In this document: positions 9,156 through 17,268 of the stretch, piece after piece | Layout: each line of letters starts with the position of its first letter | Position numbering within the stretch: the first letter of the stretch is position 1 | NCBI RefSeq assembly: GCF_020991455.1 | Contig: NZ_JAJMOX010000001.1 | Coordinates: 484,907-548,906, forward strand | Source of the DNA: Flavobacterium sp. JAS | GTDB taxonomy: Bacteria; Bacteroidota; Bacteroidia; Flavobacteriales; Flavobacteriaceae | Direction of reading: 5' to 3' | DNA: 64,000 nucleotides | Made by a program: the position numbers and the translations under genes | The notes under the pieces: generated by a model | What the model was told of the DNA's origin: nothing | Seen by the model: only the letters and a program-made list of their open reading frames with translations | Databases searched by the model: none

Positions 9156-9965
9156 TTATTTTTGAAGTGTAAAAGGTTGGATTTTGATTCCGGCCTCATC
9201 AAGGGCAGCTTTACAATTCTCTAAAGTTTCAGAGAAAACAGCTCCATAATTTACATTTTTAGCCCACGGACGTACTGCAAATTCTACAGAACTAGCGGTT
9301 AAGTTTTTTACGAAAACTTCCGGAGCCGGCTTTTTAAGTACTTTAGGATTTGTATTTAAAACATTCAAAAGAACTTCCTTCGCTTTTTTAATATCCGAAT
9401 CATATGAAACAGCAAAAGTCAAATCGGCTCTTCTTTCTCCTTGCATCGAGTAGTTAATAATTGTACCGTTTGACAAAGCGCCATTTGGTACAAAAACAGT
9501 TTGATTATTGGCAGTAAGCATCTTGGTTACAAAAATCTGAATTTCTACAACCGTTGCAATTACACCTTGTGATTCAATAGTATCACCAACTTTAAAAGGC
9601 TTGAATACAATAATTAACATTCCACCGGCAAAGTTAGAAAGCGAACCTTGTAATGACAAACCTACCGCAAGTCCCATTGCTCCTAAAATAGCAACAAAAG
9701 ACGAAGTTTCGATACCCAGTTTTGAAATAAAAGTTACAAATAATAAAATTCGGAGTGCCCATATTAAGATATCCGAAAGGAATTTTGTTAATGTAGGATC
9801 TAAATTTCTTTGAATCATTATTTTGGTAATAATTCTATTGATTAATCTGATGGCATATATACCAACAAATAAAATTAAAAATGCCGAAATTAATTTAGGC
9901 GAATAATCAACTAATACGTCAATGAATTTTGTGGCGTAATTACTAAGTTGTTCAGGACTCATCAT
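9156..9965 (-). CDS. Small-conductance mechanosensitive channel (MscS family)
   Basis: This 269-residue inner-membrane channel would release solutes under hypo-osmotic stress. Three N-terminal helices end in the pore helix GLAVGLSLQGSLSNFAGG, followed by the beta domain (FKVGDTIESQGVIATVVEIQ) and the cytoplasmic alpha/beta domain ending at IKIQPFTLQ. The frame remains open to a TTG at 9992, but that codon lies inside a terminator hairpin. The tandem ATGs at 9965/9962 are therefore the likely starts. Confidence 0.9.
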   Translation of the reverse strand: MMSPEQLSNYATKFIDVLVDYSPKLISAFLILFVGIYAIRLINRIITKIMIQRNLDPTLTKFLSDILIWALRILLFVTFISKLGIETSSFVAILGAMGLAVGLSLQGSLSNFAGGMLIIVFKPFKVGDTIESQGVIATVVEIQIFVTKMLTANNQTVFVPNGALSNGTIINYSMQGERRADLTFAVSYDSDIKKAKEVLLNVLNTNPKVLKKPAPEVFVKNLTASSVEFAVRPWAKNVNYGAVFSETLENCKAALDEAGIKIQPFTLQK

Positions 9966-9976
9966 GTTTATTGAAT

Positions 9977-10003
9977 AAAAAAACCTTCTCAAAAAGAGAA
10001 GGT
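9977..10003 (-). terminator. Rho-independent terminator after the helical repeat gene
   Basis: Read on the minus strand, ACCTTCTC pairs with GAGAAGGT around a TTTTT loop and is followed by a T run. It lies between the gene at 10055-10462 and the MscS start, so it separates the two transcripts. Confidence 0.75.
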
Positions 10004-10054
10004 ATATTAGTGGTGCAAATATAAAGATATTTCTTTTATAAGAAAAATAAGTAT

Positions 10055-10462
10055 CTATTCCTTGTCTGTAGTTTCGTCAATAACTTTATTTGTAGCATCT
10101 TCAGTTTTTTCGCTAACATCGGCTACAGTTTCAGATGCAATTGTTTTAGTATCGTTAGTAAGATCACTAGCTTTTTCTTTTACAGTGTCAATTACATCGC
10201 TTAATGAATCTGATGCTTTTTCTACATATTCGCTCACAATATCTTTTGCCTGATGTGCATACTCTGCAGCACTGTCCAATATTGGTTCTGAAGCTTCTTT
10301 AGCTTTTGCGATTGTTTCTTCGGCAAAAGTTTCTGCTTTTTCTACATAAGGTGCAGCAGCTTCTTTAGCTTGTTCAATAGTACTTTCTGCCTGATTGGCC
10401 AAATCTGTAGCAGTTTCTTTGGCTGAGCCAAATAAATTCTTAAAAAATGATGATACTCCCAT
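10055..10462 (-). CDS. Alanine/glutamate-rich amphipathic helical protein (YtxH- or LEA-like)
   Basis: This 135-residue protein is nearly all predicted helix, built from repeating A, E, K, D and T segments such as ANQAESTIEQAKEA, VEKAETFAEETIAKAKEA and AHQAKDIVSEYVEKA. Their roughly 11- to 22-residue rhythm recalls late-embryogenesis-abundant and apolipoprotein-like helices. Residues 1-10 (MGVSSFFKNL) could act as a short membrane-binding helix. There is no signal peptide and no cysteine. Terminators on both sides suggest that it is a single-gene transcript. A stress or membrane-associated role is an inference from composition only. Confidence 0.75.
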   Translation of the reverse strand: MGVSSFFKNLFGSAKETATDLANQAESTIEQAKEAAAPYVEKAETFAEETIAKAKEASEPILDSAAEYAHQAKDIVSEYVEKASDSLSDVIDTVKEKASDLTNDTKTIASETVADVSEKTEDATNKVIDETTDKE

Positions 10463-10564
10463 GGGTTGAATTTTGATTTGTTAATAATACAATATTAAAT
10501 CTTTTTTACAAGAATTGGAGTGTTATTGTTAAAATAATTTACTGATAATAAATGAGATATAAAA

Positions 10565-10591
10565 AAAGCGTCTACCAATGGCAGACGCTTT
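10565..10591 (-). terminator. Terminator after the NifU-type gene
   Basis: On the minus strand AAGCGTCT pairs with AGACGCTT, with a small inner CCA/TGG pairing, followed by a T run. It lies 22 bases beyond the stop of the NifU-type gene. Confidence 0.75.
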
Positions 10592-10612
10592 GTATTTTTA
10601 AAGAACGTACTA

Positions 10613-11512
10613 TTATGCGTTCAAAGCTTCAACTTTAATCCCTTCGTCATTCAACATGCTTTTTAGCATATTTTCAATTCCGCTTTTTAAAGTAAAAGTA
10701 GATGAAGGGCAACCGCTGCAAGCACCTTGCAGAATTACTTTTACCGTTTTGTCCTCTTCATTATATGAATCAAAAGCAATATTTCCACCATCAGCTGCAA
10801 CCGCTGGTTTTACATACTCTTCTAAGATATTGATGATTTGTTGAGAAGTTACATCCAGTTTGTCAAAAGCCTCATCTTTGGTAATATCATTTTTAGTAGC
10901 AACTTCAATTAAAGTTTCGTCTAAAACAGTTCCTCCGTTTTCGATAAATTGTTTGATGAAAGATCTTACTTCCAATGTGATTTCGTCCCAATTATTAATG
11001 TCATATTTAGTTACCGAAATATAATTTTCATCAATAAAAACCTCTTTTACATAAGGAAATTTGAATAATTCTTTTGCAAGAGGAGAAGAAGCTGTCTGAT
11101 CGATATTCTTATATTCGACTGCGTTTCTGGTTAACATTCTGCTAACCACAAATTTTAAGGCAGCAGGATTTGGAGTTGTTTCTCCATAAACGGTAATAGG
11201 CTGTTTTTTTGTTGTAGCTTCGTCAACTTTTATAATAACCCCACCTTTTTCAACAAATGCTTCAATTTGTTCAGCAACAGCGTCTTTAACGTCATCCCAT
11301 TCTACAATACTGTATCTTTCGATAGCAATAAAATTTCCTGAAATATAAACTGTTTTTACAAACGGAAGATAGAATAATTGTTGTGCTAATGGCGATGCTT
11401 GTGCTTCATCGATATTTTTAAATTCAAAACTTTGATTTTGGGTAATGAAATCTTCAAACTCAAACTTTAAGATCGTTGGATTTTGAGTTTCTTTTATGGT
11501 GATTTTTGTCAT
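10613..11512 (-). CDS. NifU family Fe-S scaffold protein with two Nfu N-domains
   Basis: This 299-residue protein appears to be an iron-sulfur cluster carrier. Two homologous N-terminal domains, about residues 5-95 and 105-195, share the patterns NPTILKFEFE / NPAALKFVVS, SPLAQQLFYLPFVKTVYIS / SPLAKELFKFPYVKEVFID and a Trp-Asp turn. A C-terminal NifU domain (about 220-299) carries the cluster-binding pair in GACSGCPSST. Most Nfu proteins have one N-domain, so the internal duplication is notable. Promoter and terminator candidates suggest monocistronic expression. Confidence 0.9.
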   Translation of the reverse strand: MTKITIKETQNPTILKFEFEDFITQNQSFEFKNIDEAQASPLAQQLFYLPFVKTVYISGNFIAIERYSIVEWDDVKDAVAEQIEAFVEKGGVIIKVDEATTKKQPITVYGETTPNPAALKFVVSRMLTRNAVEYKNIDQTASSPLAKELFKFPYVKEVFIDENYISVTKYDINNWDEITLEVRSFIKQFIENGGTVLDETLIEVATKNDITKDEAFDKLDVTSQQIINILEEYVKPAVAADGGNIAFDSYNEEDKTVKVILQGACSGCPSSTFTLKSGIENMLKSMLNDEGIKVEALNA

Positions 11513-11528
11513 GAGTTGTAATTTTTTA

Positions 11529-11536
11529 CAAATTTA
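11529..11536 (-). promoter_or_regulatory. Candidate -7 box for the NifU-type gene
   Basis: On the minus strand this reads TAAATTTG, a full match to TAnnTTTG, 17 bases upstream of the ATG. No good TTG is present at -33. Confidence 0.4.
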
Positions 11537-11655
11537 GTAAAGTTATTTTCTACTAATACCTATATTTGATTTTTTAATAAAATAATTAAGACTCTTTTCA
11601 AATAAATCGTATTAAATTATGAGAGTCAAAAATTTAAGCAAACAAAATTGCCTTT

Positions 11656-12645
11656 ATGGAATTTAGAATCAGGGTTTTATTCATTTTTTTAATCACATCA
11701 TTTTATTCTTATTCACAAGAGGGGATTCCGGTTTATTCAGATTATTTATCAGATAATTACTATTTAATTCATCCGTCAATGGCGGGAGCTTCAAATTGTG
11801 CAAAAATAAGGTTGACGGCGAGAAAACAATGGTTTGGTCAGGAAGATGCACCATCGCTTCAAACCTTAAGTATGAACGGAAGAATTGGAGAAAGATCAGG
11901 AGCCGGTATAATTCTATTTAATGATAAAAATGGTTATCATTCTCAAAAGGGAGTGAAGCTTACTTATGCACATCATATTATGTTTTCGAGAGATGAAATC
12001 GATTTAAATCAGCTTTCGTTTGGTATAAATGCAGGTTTGATCCAAAATCAATTAGACGAAACTTCATTTGGAGGTACTTTTGATCCAATTGTTTATGGTC
12101 AAATTCAGAAAGATTCTTATTTTAATATGGATGTTGGAGCCTCATATAACTATTTAGATTTTTATGCTCACGCAACCGTTCAGGGTTTGTTAGAAACCAG
12201 AAGAGATTTATATACAGATTATGAAAGTGATAATTTGAGAAAGTATTTACTTAGTGCAGGATATGTTTTTGGGAAAAGAGAGAATATTACTTGGGAACCA
12301 TCTATTTTGTTTCAATTATTTGATAAAACAAAACAGAAATCTATCGATTTAAACATGAAAGCTTATAAGAATATGGATTTTGGAAGTTTATGGGCTGCAT
12401 TATCTTATAGAAGAAGTTTTGACGGTGCACAATATAGTGCCGGGAGCGGTGTCTCATCTCAAAAATTACAATATTTTACTCCTATAATTGGAGTGAACTT
12501 CAATAATTTTATGTTTGCTTATACCTATTCTCAGGTTGTGGGCGATGTGAAATTTGATACTGGCGGCTATCACCAGATTACTTTGGGAATTAATTTATTT
12601 TGTAAAAAGGAGCGTTACGACTGTAATTGTCCTGCTATTAATTAA
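11656..12645 (+). CDS. PorP/SprF family outer-membrane protein (type IX secretion associated)
   Basis: This 329-residue barrel protein belongs to the PorP/SprF family, members of which help secrete or anchor gliding adhesins through the type IX system. A signal peptide (cleavage after SYSQ) is followed by the family's signature pattern: YLSDNYYLIHPSMAG, then RKQWFGQEDAPSLQTLSMNG, then the glycine-rich strand GERSGAGIILFNDKNGYHS. Many family members sit next to a large adhesin, but no adhesin lies beside this one. It is nine bases upstream of the hexapeptide-repeat gene. Confidence 0.9.
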   Translation: MEFRIRVLFIFLITSFYSYSQEGIPVYSDYLSDNYYLIHPSMAGASNCAKIRLTARKQWFGQEDAPSLQTLSMNGRIGERSGAGIILFNDKNGYHSQKGVKLTYAHHIMFSRDEIDLNQLSFGINAGLIQNQLDETSFGGTFDPIVYGQIQKDSYFNMDVGASYNYLDFYAHATVQGLLETRRDLYTDYESDNLRKYLLSAGYVFGKRENITWEPSILFQLFDKTKQKSIDLNMKAYKNMDFGSLWAALSYRRSFDGAQYSAGSGVSSQKLQYFTPIIGVNFNNFMFAYTYSQVVGDVKFDTGGYHQITLGINLFCKKERYDCNCPAIN

Positions 12646-12654
12646 ATCAATATT

Positions 12655-13173
12655 ATGTTAATCAAGTCTGTAAACGGAAAAACACCTCAAATTCCTGAGG
12701 ATTGTTATGTTGCCGAAAATGCCACAATTGTTGGTGATGTTACTTTTGGAGCATCTTGTAGTGTTTGGTTTAATGCCGTAATTCGTGGAGATGTTCACTT
12801 TATCAAAATAGGAAATAAAGTAAATATCCAGGATGGAGCAATTATACATTGTACCTATCAAAAGCACCCTACGATTATCGGTAATAATGTTTCAATAGGA
12901 CACAATGCTATCGTACACGGTTGTACAGTTCATGACAATGTTTTGATTGGGATGGGCGCTATTGTAATGGATAATTGTGTGATAGAAAGCAATTCTATTG
13001 TGGCAGCCGGAGCAGTTTTAACTCAAAATACGGTTGTAACTTCTGGAAGTATTTATGCCGGTGTTCCTGCTAAAAAAGTAAAAGACATCGATCAATCTGA
13101 TTTTGCGGGTGAAATCGAGCGTATTTCAAACAATTATGTAATGTATTCTGGCTGGTTTAAAAACGAAGAATAA
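12655..13173 (+). CDS. Gamma-carbonic-anhydrase-like hexapeptide repeat protein
   Basis: This 172-residue protein is a left-handed beta-helix trimer of the YrdA/PaaY/gamma-CA type. The hexapeptide turns VGDVTFGASCSVWFNAVIRG, NIQDGAIIHC and VSIGHNAIVHGCTVHDNVLI contain the three zinc-ligand histidines expected for gamma-class carbonic anhydrases (in IIHC, IGHN and IVHG). The C-terminal helix GEIERISNNYVMYSGWFK is usual. Whether it hydrates CO2 or acts on another substrate cannot be told from sequence. Confidence 0.9.
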   Translation: MLIKSVNGKTPQIPEDCYVAENATIVGDVTFGASCSVWFNAVIRGDVHFIKIGNKVNIQDGAIIHCTYQKHPTIIGNNVSIGHNAIVHGCTVHDNVLIGMGAIVMDNCVIESNSIVAAGAVLTQNTVVTSGSIYAGVPAKKVKDIDQSDFAGEIERISNNYVMYSGWFKNEE

Positions 13174-13195
13174 AGTATTAAATAATAAAAATTTC

Positions 13196-13242
13196 AAATT
13201 CCAAATTCCAATCACATCATACTCTATTGGAATTTGGAATTT
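13196..13242. terminator. Perfect 17-bp inverted repeat between convergent genes
   Basis: The arms 13196-13212 and 13226-13242 are exact reverse complements separated by 13 bases. Each arm consists of two copies of AAATTCCA-like units. The repeat lies between the convergent ends of the hexapeptide gene and the LytTR regulator, so it could terminate both. It is AT-rich and internally repetitive, so it may also belong to a dispersed repeat family. Confidence 0.55.
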
Positions 13243-13265
13243 CTATTTTTTGGAATTTTACAAAT

Positions 13266-13982
13266 TTATAAGTTGATCCTTTCAAAGAAAGCATTTTTGT
13301 AGCTTTCACTAATCGGAATTCGTTTGTCACTAATCAAAACCTTATTTTTTTGAATGGATTTTACATGTTTTATATTAATAATATAAGACCTGTGGATTCT
13401 TGAAAATCCTTTGCTGAAGAGTAAGTTTTCTAACTTTATTAAACTAATTAAGGTGAGGGTAAATTTATTGTCTGTTGTATAAATCTTTACATAATCTTTT
13501 AGACCTTCAATAAACAGAATGTCCGAAAAATTCATTTTTACATTTTCATATTCAGCCCTTACAAACATAAAATCCTGTTCTAATTCCGGAGCAGTTGTGT
13601 TTTCGGAAATAGCCTGAATAGCTGTAGCCGGGTTTAAGACTTGTTGTGCCCTTACAACCGATTTTAAAAAACGATGAAACGGAATTGGTTTTACCAAATA
13701 ATCAACCGCGCCAAGATTAAATCCTTCAACAGCATAATCAGAATAGGCTGTTGTGAAAATAATTAATGGCTTTTTTTCGATAGTATTCAAAAAATCTATA
13801 CCAGAGAAATGTGGCATCTGTATGTCCAGAAATATCAAATCAATACTGTTTTGATTGATAAAGGAAACAGCATCAATTGCATTATTAAAAGTGCTGACTA
13901 ATTCGAGTGAATCTACTTTTCGAACAAAATCTTCTAATAATTCAACCGCTAAAGGTTCATCGTCTATAATTACACATTTCAT
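13266..13982 (-). CDS. LytTR family response regulator
   Basis: This 238-residue regulator has a receiver domain (residues 1-120) with the acidic pair Asp7/Asp8, phosphoacceptor Asp53 in FLDIQMP, and the conserved lysine in YLVKPI. A LytTR DNA-binding domain occupies about 140-238 (NFSDILFIEGLKDYVKIYT, FSRIHRSYIINIKHV). It is the natural partner of the LytS-type kinase two genes upstream on the same strand. The dioxygenase-like gene sits between them. Its targets are unknown, but they may include the surface genes of the same cluster. Confidence 0.93.
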   Translation of the reverse strand: MKCVIIDDEPLAVELLEDFVRKVDSLELVSTFNNAIDAVSFINQNSIDLIFLDIQMPHFSGIDFLNTIEKKPLIIFTTAYSDYAVEGFNLGAVDYLVKPIPFHRFLKSVVRAQQVLNPATAIQAISENTTAPELEQDFMFVRAEYENVKMNFSDILFIEGLKDYVKIYTTDNKFTLTLISLIKLENLLFSKGFSRIHRSYIINIKHVKSIQKNKVLISDKRIPISESYKNAFFERINL

Positions 13983-14022
13983 CTGTTGGAGATTAGATTT
14001 TTAAAAGTCCTGTTTTGGTGCT

Positions 14023-14030
14023 CAAAATTA
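14023..14030 (-). promoter_or_regulatory. Candidate -7 box for the LytTR regulator
   Basis: TAATTTTG on the minus strand, 41 bases upstream of the regulator's ATG, in the 107-base gap after the dioxygenase-like gene. It could allow the regulator to be expressed separately from the kinase. No convincing -33 element is seen. Confidence 0.35.
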
Positions 14031-14089
14031 GTTTGTAACCAATGAATTAAGTTTTAAAATTTTCATAAAAAACAAAATTCATTTCGATA

Positions 14090-14800
14090 CTATCCGTTTA
14101 CTGTAATGGTTTTGCTTAACGTGTAACCATCTGTCAAATTTCCAGTCAATGTTGCTAATTCATCAGCTAAACTATCCGAAAAAACATTGTCTCTTGTATT
14201 CGAAGTATCGGCTTGACCGTGAGCAGCATAACTTGTACTTGAATATACTTCGCTTGAAACATTTTCAGGAAAAGCAATTTGCGTTACCAATAATGATGAA
14301 CCACTGGTAGTCATTACTTCAACATGTATATGCGGCGCTCTGCCTTGATACCAGCCCGGAAAAATAGAAATAAACGAAACTTCTCCTTTTGAATTTGTTG
14401 TTTGTCTGCCTCTTAAAAAATGAACCGAAGTATAATCCGTTTGCTGCATCGAAGTTCCTCCGTATTCTGAGTAATTTCCATCTTTATCACAATGCCAGAC
14501 ATCTACAAAAACACCCTCTAAAGGAGAACAGTTATTGTTTTTATTTTCGATTGTCAGATTAATAAGTAAAGCTACGCCAATTCGATCAGATTTTATGTTT
14601 TCTAATACCAGTTGGCTAGGTGTTTTAATAGGGAATGGCCCTTTGGTTTCGGCAGGAGAAACTGTGCAGCTTCCGTCGGTGGACGTATTTGTGCCTGAAT
14701 CGTCATTGTCACTTTTAGAACAAGATTCTAATAATTTAGAGGTTGTTGCCAAAGATGCAATTCCTAATATACCGTTTCGTATGAATTTTTTTCTGTCCAT
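14090..14800 (-). CDS. Intradiol ring-cleavage dioxygenase-like lipoprotein
   Basis: This 236-residue protein matches the short dioxygenase family related to protocatechuate 3,4-dioxygenase. The expected non-haem Fe(III) ligands are all present: Tyr110 in DGNYSEY, Tyr151 in FPGWYQGR, and His157/His159 in PHIH. The N-terminus (RKKFIRNGILGIASLATT then LESC) looks like an export signal with lipidation at Cys27, so the protein would act outside the cytoplasm. It lies between the LytS kinase and the LytTR regulator, an odd place for an aromatic-ring enzyme. The substrate is unknown, and no aromatic degradation genes are nearby. Confidence 0.85.
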   Translation of the reverse strand: MDRKKFIRNGILGIASLATTSKLLESCSKSDNDDSGTNTSTDGSCTVSPAETKGPFPIKTPSQLVLENIKSDRIGVALLINLTIENKNNNCSPLEGVFVDVWHCDKDGNYSEYGGTSMQQTDYTSVHFLRGRQTTNSKGEVSFISIFPGWYQGRAPHIHVEVMTTSGSSLLVTQIAFPENVSSEVYSSTSYAAHGQADTSNTRDNVFSDSLADELATLTGNLTDGYTLSKTITVNG

Positions 14801-14812
14801 AATTGGTTGTGT

Positions 14813-15922
14813 TTAATTGATGGTGTTTTGTATTTCATCTAATTTTAAATTCAAATGCACACGATAATATTGATTGTCTTGGGTAATCGTGAGTTCATGT
14901 GCATCCGGATAAAGCAAATCCAGTCGGTTTTGAATATTCACTAATCCAATTCCCGAATTTTCAGGATCTTTTATATAGTTTTCAATGGTGTTTTCGATCC
15001 AAAAATCAAGGCTGTTTTCCAGAATAAAAATCTTAATTTTTACGTGAGCTGCGCCTTTATAATCGGTGCCGTATTTAAAGGCATTTTCAACAAACGAAAT
15101 CAATAACAAAGGCTCAATAAATTTGTTTTTGGTATCGCCATGAACATTTATAACAATGTCTTCGATGTTATTAAGTCTCAGTTTTTGTAATTCGATATAA
15201 TTCTGAATATAATTGATTTCCTTTACTAAAGCCACCGTTTTATTGTCTGTTTCATAAAGCATATAACGCATTAGTTCAGACAATGTGACGATGGCATCAG
15301 GGACCAAATCAGATTTTTTGTGAGCCAGAGAATAAATACTATTTAAGGAATTGAATAGAAAATGCGGATTGGTTTGTTTGCGCAAATAAATCAATTCAGT
15401 ATTTGTTCTGTGTGTCTCGGCAATAAGTTTGTTTTGTTGGTTGTTATAAAATTCTGTGAGTGTTCTTATAGCGGCACTTATGGTAATGATTAAAATATAG
15501 AAAAGCGATGGACCAATTTTGAAAAAAAGAGGTTGTCTTCTCTCTATTATGAGATGTTTGCCTCGCGGAAAAGTATTGGGACCAATTGGCATTGCTCTTG
15601 AAGGCATAATATCCGAGGGTTTTAAATGTCTGAACTCTGGAATAAAATAATTGATTCTGATAATCATGAAAATAGCAATCAGAATAAGAACAAAAGCAAA
15701 ATAGAGCCAATATTTTTTTTGCAGAAGCAAAGCCGGAACCAAGTAAAAATAGTTCAGATAAAACAATATAATTCCAGTGAACCATTGTACATAAAAGTCA
15801 TTATTGATCCTGAACGGACTCTCATAAAATTGAATTAAAGAAGTCAGAATAAAGAAAACCCATATCATGCAATGGAATAAAATTTTATTAGAACTTGTAT
15901 TTCTAATGGTATCTATTTTCAT
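14813..15922 (-). CDS. LytS-type sensor histidine kinase
   Basis: This 369-residue kinase has about four membrane helices in residues 14-155, with a charged extracytoplasmic or loop segment around 95-133. The His_kinase domain follows, with the phosphoacceptor His187 in KQTNPHFLFNSLNSIYSLA, and then an ATPase domain with FVENAFKYG and GIGLVNIQNRLDLLYP. No recognisable sensor domain is fused, so the signal may be sensed within the membrane or supplied by the neighbouring lipoproteins. The regulator partner is at 13266. The stop lies 12 bases before the dioxygenase-like start. Confidence 0.93.
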   Translation of the reverse strand: MKIDTIRNTSSNKILFHCMIWVFFILTSLIQFYESPFRINNDFYVQWFTGIILFYLNYFYLVPALLLQKKYWLYFAFVLILIAIFMIIRINYFIPEFRHLKPSDIMPSRAMPIGPNTFPRGKHLIIERRQPLFFKIGPSLFYILIITISAAIRTLTEFYNNQQNKLIAETHRTNTELIYLRKQTNPHFLFNSLNSIYSLAHKKSDLVPDAIVTLSELMRYMLYETDNKTVALVKEINYIQNYIELQKLRLNNIEDIVINVHGDTKNKFIEPLLLISFVENAFKYGTDYKGAAHVKIKIFILENSLDFWIENTIENYIKDPENSGIGLVNIQNRLDLLYPDAHELTITQDNQYYRVHLNLKLDEIQNTIN

Positions 15923-16255
15923 TTATAATTTTATTTTTAATAAAATTAAATCATTTTTCGTTACCGTCGGTGATATCTGCTGATTGAGTTTGTCAACCAC
16001 TAAATGTGCCACTTTTAATGCATCATCTTCTGTCGAAAAGCTTTTTGAATCACGTATTACAGGTATTATGGATTGCTTGATTATGATTTTGCTTTTGTAA
16101 GTAATTGAATATCCCCAACCTGATTTTGTTTGAAATGCTTCCGATTTAAAAGCTTCGTTTTTTGTGCAGGCAGCAAATTGTAAAACAAGCAAAAGAAACA
16201 GTAAATTCTTCTGGATTGTAGCCCAGAAGAATTTCAATTTTGTATTAATTATCAT
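15923..16255 (-). CDS. DUF4907 family protein
   Basis: This protein of about 110 residues starts with a hydrophobic signal (KNLLFLLLVLQFAAC, a lipobox-like end) and then shows the DUF4907 pattern: GWGYSITYKSKIIIKQSIIPVI, SFSTEDDALKVAHLVVDKL and ISPTVTKNDLILLKI. The ATG chosen overlaps the Kelch gene's stop codon, which suggests translational coupling. An ATG six bases upstream is also possible. The stop directly abuts the kinase start. The function of DUF4907 is unknown. In this cluster it is sandwiched between a Kelch lipoprotein and a sensor kinase, so a sensory role is plausible but inferred. Confidence 0.8.
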   Translation of the reverse strand: MIINTKLKFFWATIQKNLLFLLLVLQFAACTKNEAFKSEAFQTKSGWGYSITYKSKIIIKQSIIPVIRDSKSFSTEDDALKVAHLVVDKLNQQISPTVTKNDLILLKIKL

Positions 16256-17252
16256 CGTCATTTTGCGCTTCTAAAGGTTTAAACTCCCAAGCATCATCAA
16301 AGTAAGTTGAACCTATTCTTCCTAACATATAAAAACCACGATTGTTTATGGCAAAACCTACAGCATCTGCTCGTATAGCACCTTCCATTGGAGTTCTTTC
16401 TACCCATAAATCAGTAGACGGAATATATTCCCAAACTGTTTTGATACTTTCACCACCCACAACATATCCAAGTCCGTTTATAGAAAAACTAGAAGCATTT
16501 GCACGTGTAATTGCATAATCGTCGTTGTAAGTTGGATCATCATCTGTGTCTTTGTCAATATCACGTTTTCTGGTCCAGACATCCGTTGACGGATCAAATT
16601 CCCAAAAATCTTCCTGATAAACGCCATTATTGATACCGGTTATCAAATATGCTTTGTTCTCAATTACAAAAACAGTAGCATTACGTCTTTTGTTTCCGCT
16701 AAAACCATTTACAAGAGTCCAGGTATTTGTCTGATCATTGTATTGATAAAAATCTTTTAGATAATTCCCGTCGTAACCCGTTCCAAAATAAGCTTTTCCG
16801 CCCACCTGAAAACCTACGGCTGCATAACGGCCAGTTCCTCCAAAATCAGTTTTTTGAGTCCAGGTATTATTGGTAGGATCGTATTGGTAAAAATCTTTCA
16901 ATTTATTGGTTCCGTCATAACCAAGACCAATATATCCTTTATCGTTTAGTGTAAAAGCCGAAGCAGAACTTCTGCCAGCGCCTATAAAATCAGCTTTTTG
17001 TTCCCAATAATCTCCATTAGAGTTGTATGCCCATAAATCTTTTAAATATACATCTCCGGTATAACCAGTTGCCACATAAGCATAATCTCCTATAACAAAA
17101 CTAGTAGCACTGGATCGTGCAGGGCCATCAAATGCCGATTTTTTAACCCAGTTTCCTACTAAATCATCATCGTCATCATTATTACTACAGCCTATAAAAA
17201 TGAGGCTTGAAAATAGTGCCGCGAATAATATTCCTTTTTTTAAATTATTCAT
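16245..17252 (-). CDS. Six-bladed Kelch-repeat lipoprotein
   Basis: This 335-residue lipoprotein (lipobox FIGC, Cys22) is followed by an acidic DDDDD stretch and six Kelch-type repeats. Each repeat has a GRSSA-like start, a YVATGYTG-like double-glycine strand, a D-F/L-W/Y-x-Y/F element and a closing W, as in GRSSASAFTLNDKGYIGLG and KDFYQYDPTNNTWTQK. This should form a beta-propeller for binding protein or glycan at the cell surface or in the periplasm. It has no galactose-oxidase copper residues that I can identify. It overlaps DUF4907 and is 16 bases downstream of the barrel gene. Confidence 0.88.
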   Translation of the reverse strand: MNNLKKGILFAALFSSLIFIGCSNNDDDDDLVGNWVKKSAFDGPARSSATSFVIGDYAYVATGYTGDVYLKDLWAYNSNGDYWEQKADFIGAGRSSASAFTLNDKGYIGLGYDGTNKLKDFYQYDPTNNTWTQKTDFGGTGRYAAVGFQVGGKAYFGTGYDGNYLKDFYQYNDQTNTWTLVNGFSGNKRRNATVFVIENKAYLITGINNGVYQEDFWEFDPSTDVWTRKRDIDKDTDDDPTYNDDYAITRANASSFSINGLGYVVGGESIKTVWEYIPSTDLWVERTPMEGAIRADAVGFAINNRGFYMLGRIGSTYFDDAWEFKPLEAQNDDDN

Positions 17253-17268
17253 AGTGTATTAAATTTAT

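Noticed and set aside
9966..9992. TTG start adding nine residues to the MscS channel
   Set aside because: The codon falls inside a terminator hairpin (9977-10003). The tandem ATGs at 9965/9962 are the better starts.
13196..13242. Insertion-sequence end suggested by the perfect 17-bp inverted repeat
   Set aside because: There is no transposase and no target duplication, and its place between convergent stops fits a terminator better.
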